This document shows, piece by piece, positions 57,917 through 64,000 of a stretch of 64,000 nucleotides of DNA. This DNA comes from Pohlia nutans. Lineage: Eukaryota > Streptophyta > Bryopsida > Bryales > Mniaceae. Position 1 is the stretch's first letter. Every line of letters starts with the position of its first letter. A program made the translations under genes and the position numbers. The DNA is taken from the NCBI GenBank assembly GCA_022496805.1, contig CM040086.1, positions 8,310,501 to 8,374,500 of the forward strand, written 5' to 3'. The notes under the pieces were generated by a model. The model was not told the DNA's origin and searched no databases. It was given only the letters and a program-made list of their open reading frames with translations.

Positions 57917-60474
57917 CCCTTAATTTCATCAATTCCTCACATTTCAAAATAAATTATATTTTCTGGTATTTTTCACATATAAGGTATTTGAGTTAATCGA
58001 CAAAAAGCCCGTCTAACTTCCCTTTTTGCTCTACTTCTAACCTTTTTCTTGAACTATACTTGGGTTTAATAGTGTCATGTCATAGATTGCCCCCTTGTGG
58101 GCTATGGGCTTGGAGCTTTGATGGAAGGTGTAGGAGTCATTGCAAGGTGTGGAGAATAATGACAGTGGCTTGTTTTAGATTGTCTCCTACTCATCATAGA
58201 CTAGTTTTTGGTTTATTTATATTTCAATATGAGTTCAAAAGGAATGCAACACAAGTTTGCTAAAACTTTCCTCTTTGGGCTAACTTTTCGGTTAACTCTA
58301 TTGTTCAACCAATTTACTATGATTTCTTTTCATAATTTTGTAAATAAAAATAATTTTTAAATTTTTTTTCAAAAATTCTTTCTTGTAAAAATCTTAGTAA
58401 TTACAAAATACTCAGAATAGCTCTTTCTAAGTTGGGACCATTCTCATTTGAAATTAGGAACTACGTGAAAATCAATGATTGACTGAAAAACGACCAAACA
58501 TCGCTCCAAGGGGCTCTTTGCATGCTTAGGGATTAAAGTGAAAGTATGTATTACCATCCGTTTACCGGTGATCAATATGAAGATCTTAAAAGACATATCA
58601 AGTGTGTCCAGAATTTCTCAGGGAAAGTTAAAACCTCAGTGGAGTTGAATACCGATTGTATTCACTTGTCAAGTGAAATCATATTTCTCTAATATAATTT
58701 GTAATTTCCATGAATTTTCAAAGTGGCATGCGTTGAAAATACATAATCGTCCCTAGGTGTGGCCATAAGCATTCAAAAAATGTTCTATAATCATTCAAAA
58801 TCAATCTACAGTTTGACAAAGAAGTAACCTTAACCCATCTTATTTGCATCCATTTATTTTTCACGCCATGTGCTTATATATGAGAGAATAATGAAAAAAA
58901 AGTTGATTTTTTGAACCAAAATTGAAATAGATTGGAGCTTTAGGAACGCTAAATTAGAAAGGCTGAATTGAAGAGGCTAGATTAGAGAAGGTTGGATTTC
59001 CAACTTGCACCTAAATTAAACAAGTGTGGAACAATCCACAATCAATGAAGAAGTCAAAGGAAGTAGGGAGCTATATCGGACAATAGTTGTGGAGAGAGAC
59101 AAAGCATTTTCTTATATTATAAAACAACAATGATGGCCAACAGCGCCTAGCAGGCGCCACGTGACACTGTGGCAGGCTAGCAGTGCTTGTTGGCAGTTGG
59201 CTAGGAGGTTGGCGGGTTTTTATTTTTTATTTATTTATTTATAAATAAATAAATTTAACTGCATACTTGTTGTTGTAGACTTTTGGAGATGCTCTCCAAA
59301 AACCTTCTTGACGTTTCAAGGTTACCTTTCAAGAATCCTCTTGACGTTTAGAGGTTAATGCATTTAGTATTCACTTGAAGTGAAGTGGAATTGAATCAAA
59401 CCGATGGTAGAATTGGGAATCAATGATCTCATCAATGATAGGATGTAGAATTGTATCTTAGCTGGTTTTATGTATGTCAGGAGATAAAAGCATTGTTTGC
59501 AAAGTTCACTGATAGTTCTACACCGATAGTTTAATAGTTCTACACTAATAGTTTGATAGATTCATTTGATAGTTTGATAGTCAATTGACAGTTTGATAGT
59601 TTGATAGTTTGATATTTCTACACTGATAATTTAATAGTTCTACCGTGATAGTTTGATAGTTCTACACTGATAATTTGATTGATGTTTTTTCAAAGATTGG
59701 CATAACTGCATTTGATCAAATGGATTTTTTAATTTTTATGTTAAAATTAAAAATCACAGCTATTTTTAGTGAAACTAAATCAAATCCAACTTTTAACAAT
59801 TGCCAAATTTTACAAGTAATTCTCTAACCTTGTGTAGCTATGACTTTATAAATAAGGAAATACATTCCAATATCCTTACTTTGACTGTTGAGGCAACAAT
59901 TTTTTCATGTATGAGAAGTGAGCTAGAGTCAATAATAGTGTGACAAGTGTTTAAGATATTCCAAAATGTCATTTAATAAAGATGAGAGCATTGAAGGGGT
60001 TGGAGTGTAAGAGTGTCTTTTGCGGCAATAAGAGGATTAAGAGCATAGTGGCAATTGCCGGTACTATTCATGCTTGGAGTTCGAAGGGACCATTTTCAAT
60101 GTTCAACATGAAGGAAATGATAGAAAAATAAGTTTTCCTTGAGTTTAAAAACCACCAGGCTCTTACAGACCTAATAATAAGAGATCACCAAGTTTTTTCA
60201 TACGTCATAACTATTTGGATTGAAAAATAAGAGTATATTAAAGTAGAATTCGTGGTATCTTATTCAAACTCTCTAGGTGAGTGAATAACTCTAGTATCAA
60301 AAAAGTATAATTCCACTATTTTCTTTTTTGAAACAAAATTTCTTCTGATATAGTAGTGGGATGTTTGTAAGAACCAATAGACACATTCCATCTCACTTTA
60401 GTTACATGAGGATGTGAAACCGTTGGCCCATAGACAAGATGAAGAAGGCCCCAATTCTAAATCCCCATTTGACG
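57917..60474. other. AT-rich intergenic DNA with isolated TTAA-MITE-like termini
   Basis: No gene supported. TTAA-CCCTTAATTTC at 57913-57927, GCTTAGGGATTAA at about 58524-58536 and GACGTTTAGAGGTTAA at about 59341-59356 resemble worn termini, but I could not pair them with confidence. Confidence 0.45.
59506..59690. repeat. GATAGTTTGATAGTTC minisatellite
   Basis: Variants of GATAGTTCTACACTGATAG and GATAGTTT repeat about a dozen times. No coding potential. Confidence 0.75.
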
Positions 60475-60478
60475 TTAA

Positions 60479-61423
60479 CCCCTTAAGGCCCTTAAAAGCC
60501 AAAATGGCTTTTTGCTGTTTCGGGCAGCTTAGATGGAAGGTCTAAATTAAGAATTTTAGACTAGAATTCGGCGTGGGCGTGGTCATACATACAAGGTGTG
60601 TGGGGTAAAAATTACAAAGTCAAATTCGGATTTTATAATTTTTTTATTGAAATTTTTGGTTTCAAGCCCAACTGGGGCAGAAAAAAACTTTTTATTGTTA
60701 TCATTTTTTCAAATTTTTTTTTTGGAGACATGCTCTTCACCACATTTAGGCTCGGAATTTGAAGTGACCCATGTTGATTATATTCTTGGCTTGACAAGGG
60801 CAGCCTCCAAAATAAAAAACAGCAACCTCCAAGGTTTTTTGTAATTTCACATCCATTTCTTTCGAAATTTGTCAAAATTTGAGATTTTGAAATTTTTTAA
60901 AAATAATTTCGCCTAAAATTTATAAAATCATAGAGGTACGGGTACCTAATCACCGTTCATTTTTTCAAAAAATAAAATACAATTAATGTGATGCATGTTT
61001 CACCAAATTGCCATTTTTATACCTACTTCCGGAAATTAATTTGGATGAAGGTTTGAAACGCGTAATGAGTCTCTAAAATTTTGCATGAGCGTACCCAACT
61101 TAGTTATCTACATGGAAAAAAATATGAGCAAAATGTTTGGAGTAACAAGCTTCAAGTCCCCCTTTGCACTATGGAGACAATGCCTCCCAAGCAATGCCCC
61201 GAAAAACTTTTGCACAAACTTTGGATGTTACGATCTTGCAAATGATAAACATCCAACGGTCAATTTTTGAAACAGTAGCTATGAATAGGCTTAGGTACAA
61301 GATCTTACGGTTGGAATTCTAAAAGAAGTAAAAAAACTTGGTTCACATCCCCGGGAGTACATAGAGGTAGAAAATCGCAGTTTTGAGGTTTCAAGCTCCC
61401 AAAAACACAAGGAAATTTAGGGG
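60479..61423. mobile_element. TTAA-flanked element (945 bp), weak ends
   Basis: TTAA at 60475-60478 and 61424-61427. The left end is CCCCTTAAGGCCC and the right end GGAAATTTAGGGG. It is longer than other copies and has no recognisable coding frame. The borders are plausible rather than proven. Confidence 0.55.
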
Positions 61424-61641
61424 TTAATGCAAGCACTATTCACCAATAGGCCTCACTTTCTGAAATTTCCATTTTGGACACCCTAGGGTCTCTTTTGGGC
61501 AATTTTCTATTGCAAATTTGGGGCCCACGGGCTCAAATTAGTGGACCCCCAAAAAAATTTAACCCTTGAAAAAGGTGGGCCCCTACATGCACAAAATAGG
61601 GGCAGTTTTTGTCCTCTTGCATTCACATTGAAGGGGATTTA

Positions 61642-61936
61642 GGGCGGCTTCACACTATGTCCATCCAAGTCGAGAGGCCGTGGGATTGAGAGTCCAAAAT
61701 TTGTTGAGAGTCCAAAGAAATTTAATGTCCTACTGAAAATAGGCAGTAAAATATAATTTTCATTTTTCATGAAAAGAAATCAACGGCCTCTTGACCAACA
61801 GGCATTTTGGAGAGCAACGGCCATTGGACTTTGGCCATTAGTGTGAAGGGTCGAGAGGCTCAACCCATGGTTTCTTACGATTTAATTGGTGAAAATCGAC
61901 GGCCTCTCGACCTTCGCCCATTGTGTGAAGCGGCCC
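61642..61936. mobile_element. PIF/Harbinger-type MITE copy 3, TSD TTA
   Basis: The ends GGGCGGCTTCACACTATG and TGTGTGAAGCGGCCC are inverted, with TTA on both sides (61639-61641 and 61937-61939). It lies about 470 bp upstream of the acyl-CoA ligase start, within its promoter region. Confidence 0.87.
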
Positions 61937-62123
61937 TTAGAGTCGGGGGTAATGCGTGGACCAGAAGGCTGACTGTCCGCCGCTACCTGCGCCGACGGCG
62001 GTCAAACCCCAGCCCCCCGCAGGGATTCATGAATCCCGTAACTTAGACCTCGATTCTTATAAGTAATTATATTAGCGGCACAGATCTCCCCCAACGCTCA
62101 GCGAATCCCCTCGATCAGCCCCG

Positions 62124-62130
62124 CTATATA
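62124..62130 (+). promoter_or_regulatory. putative TATA box of the acyl-CoA ligase gene
   Basis: CTATATA in a C-rich context about 280 bp before the ATG at 62410, implying a leader of roughly 250 nt. Inferred. Confidence 0.45.
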
Positions 62131-62409
62131 TTCCCCAAGATCCTCCCTTGACCGCGACCAGTCCTCTTTCTCACAATCTCTCTCGCTACCTACAGCCCAG
62201 CCTTCCATTCCTCCGTTGCACCTTTAGTCGGTGCTCGTCTCACCTCGGTCGCGACCCGATTGAGAATTCTATCGCCAATGCGCGCATCGGCAGCTTGCTT
62301 TTGTTAAGTATCCGTAGCAAACCGGTAAAGAGCTCCAGAGCTCTTTGCTTTACTTGCTAGGAAGGAAGGATTGGGCACACGTACCGAGGCGCACGCGGGT
62401 TGAATTGCG

Positions 62410-63886
62410 ATGGCACCAGGCGCTTCTCTGTGGGAGATTCAAGGGGCGGGAACTGGAGAAGGTGAAATGGAGAAAGCAAAGCAAATGCTGCAGGCACCCG
62501 ATCCGGTCATGCCAGACGTGGAGATCTTCCGCAGCCGCTGTGACCAGGTGCCCCTGACGCACACCAATTTGGCTTCTTTCGTTCTGGCGAATGCGACTGG
62601 CCCATTCGCCGCCAACACCGCCCTCGTCGACGGCGTCAGCGGCGCGTGCTACTCTTATTCTCAGGTACGTCGATCGTTCGTTAATTACCCTAGCTTAATT
62701 ACTTCTCATAATTATGTAGAAGAGCGAGCTGGCGTTTAATATCTGACGACGCACGTGAGTACGTGTGATGCATGCATGCAGGTGATTGGATGGGTGAAGC
62801 GGACGGCAGCTGGATTGGTTGCGGTGGGAGTGAAGCCGCGGGATGTGGTGCTCATCCTCTCGCCCAATTGCCCGGAATTCGCCATCGTGTACCTGGCGAT
62901 CCTCTCCGTGGGCGCCGTGGCCGCGCCCTCCAACCCTCTCAACACCCAGGCTGACATCGAAAAGCAATTACGTCAGGCCCATGTGAAGTTCGTCGTCGCA
63001 GCTTCGGAGCTCCTCGGCAAGCTCGGACCCAATTGCACCCTGCCGACGATCCTCATCGGTAAGAGTGCGCCTTTGAATATATATCACTGTTCAATCATGT
63101 AAATGCAGACCGTTCGAATATTCAACCATTTCCTCCGATCCCTTGCAGATGATGACGACGCTATGAAAACGTCGAAGATGGCGTCTGTTACGCTGCTTTC
63201 CGAGCTTTACAGAAACGGCGACGTGCCAGTGCCCGAGTGCGACCCCGACGACACATGCACGCTTTTATTCTCGTCCGGCACGACGGGCCTGAGCAAGGCC
63301 GTGCAGCTGTCGCACCGCAACTTCATGGCGGCCGTGACCGCGTACCACGCACTGGAGCCCGGCGCGTCCACCAGCGAGCGCGACGTGTGCTTGGCCACCA
63401 TCCCCATGTACCACGTCTTCGGCCTGGGCATCGTGATGCTGGCCACGCTGGAGCGCGGCGCGTGCGTCGTGACCATGCGGCGCTACTCGCTGCCGGCGCT
63501 GCTGCAGTACGTGGAGCGCTACCGGATCACGGTGGCGACGCTGGTGCCGCCCATCTACGTGGTGCTGGTGAAGAGCGCGGACGCGGTGGCCAAGCACGAC
63601 ACGAGCTCGCTCAGGATCCTGGCCACGGGCGCGGCGCCGCTGCGAGCCGACACCATGACGGCCGTGCAGAGCATGTTCCCGCAGTGCGTGATCCGCCAGG
63701 GCTACGGCATGACGGAGATCCCGCTCATCTCCTTTAGCGTGGTGGCGAACGAGCGCCTCCAGTGGGGCTCCGTCGGTCCGCTCGTGCCCGGCATTGAAGC
63801 CCGCGTCGTGCACGTCGACTCTGCCGCGTCGCTCCCCGCGCTGGCCACTGGCGAGGTCTGGATTCGAGGACCCCAAGTCATGAAAG
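62410..63886 (+). CDS. 4-coumarate:CoA-ligase-like acyl-activating enzyme, exons 1-3 (partial)
   Basis: Exons 62410-62664, 62782-63058 and 63149-63886 join in frame (phases 0, 1, 1), with GT donors and AG acceptors. They encode 423 residues; the rest lies beyond the window. The product is an adenylate-forming (ANL) enzyme that activates a carboxylic acid with ATP and transfers it to CoA. Landmarks are LSPNCPEFAIVYLA, the AMP-binding loop LLFSSGTTGLSKAVQLSHRN (SSGTTG at 219-224), PMYHVFGLG, GAAPLRAD, QGYGMTE (361-367) and GEVWIRGPQVMKG. This order is that of 4CL and 4CL-like proteins, usually about 550 residues. The loop departs from the strict 4CL form (SSGTTGLPKGV), so a 4CL-like clade acting on other acyl substrates is as likely as true 4CL. 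The C-terminal domain and any peroxisomal signal are unseen. GC-rich codon use contrasts with the surroundings. Confidence 0.9.
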
Positions 63887-64000
63887 GTACGAGTCACTGC
63901 CTTTCTACTCAAATATATACGGTCCTTTACCATCCATTTCACGATTTTGCCCTCCGGTAGTAGTTGGTTTCATTAGCAATGCATTCCACATAAGAGAAGA

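Noticed and set aside
63237..63942. High-GC open frames on both strands overlapping the ligase exon
   Set aside because: Their composition (Arg/Ala/His-rich) reflects GC-rich codons read out of frame. The ligase frame has the ANL motifs.

Overview
This window reads as nuclear DNA of a land plant. It is mostly AT-rich transposon debris with only a few GC-richer host genes. The host genes I can support are a class III secretory peroxidase on the minus strand (1153-3216), a small secreted-peptide precursor on the plus strand with a C-terminus like the IDA/IDL abscission peptides (37098-37436), and the first three exons of a 4-coumarate:CoA-ligase-like acyl-activating enzyme running off the right edge (62410-63886). 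Plant spliceosomal introns, plant peroxidase exon borders and a Ty1/copia element support a land plant. A Tc1-type DD34E transposase and abundant TTAA-targeting elements are unlike typical flowering plants, so I lean towards a seed-free plant (lycophyte, fern or bryophyte), with low confidence.

Layout: 1-5.5 kb holds the peroxidase, with foldback MITEs packed into its introns and flanks. 5.5-9.8 kb is featureless AT-rich sequence with simple repeats. 9.8-11.5 kb is a SINE-like retroposon interrupted by a hAT element. 11.6-22.7 kb is a MITE field that includes a 1.64-kb Tc1-like element (17956-19596). 23216-28871 is a 5.66-kb Ty1/copia retrotransposon with two identical 318-bp LTRs and one nonsense codon. 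29-37 kb is mixed MITEs, microsatellites and nested insertions. 37.1 kb is the peptide gene. About 40.3-46 kb is a decayed PIF/Harbinger element with transposase pseudogene. 46.7-61.9 kb is almost wall-to-wall MITEs. The acyl-CoA ligase gene is last.

The most unusual content is a large group of non-autonomous elements with ends close to CCCCTAAACGYCC...GGRCGTTTAGGGG, flanked by TTAA. I count about 20 copies or parts in at least seven internal subfamilies. Two insertions can be compared with an uninterrupted relative inside this window (48809-49377 and 35058-35629), and both show duplication of a pre-existing TTAA. This is the signature of piggyBac-type transposition. Copies are also stacked end to end, sharing single TTAA tetranucleotides (50372-53699 and 57031-57916). 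No piggyBac transposase gene is present in the window.

Other elements are diagnosed by matching target duplications. CACTA MITEs have 3 bp, hAT elements 8 bp, PIF/Harbinger-type MITEs TNA 3 bp, TA-flanked mariner-type MITEs 2 bp, and two poly(A) retroposons 14-17 bp. All coordinates and alignments were read by eye; family names come from structure and motif knowledge, not from database searches.
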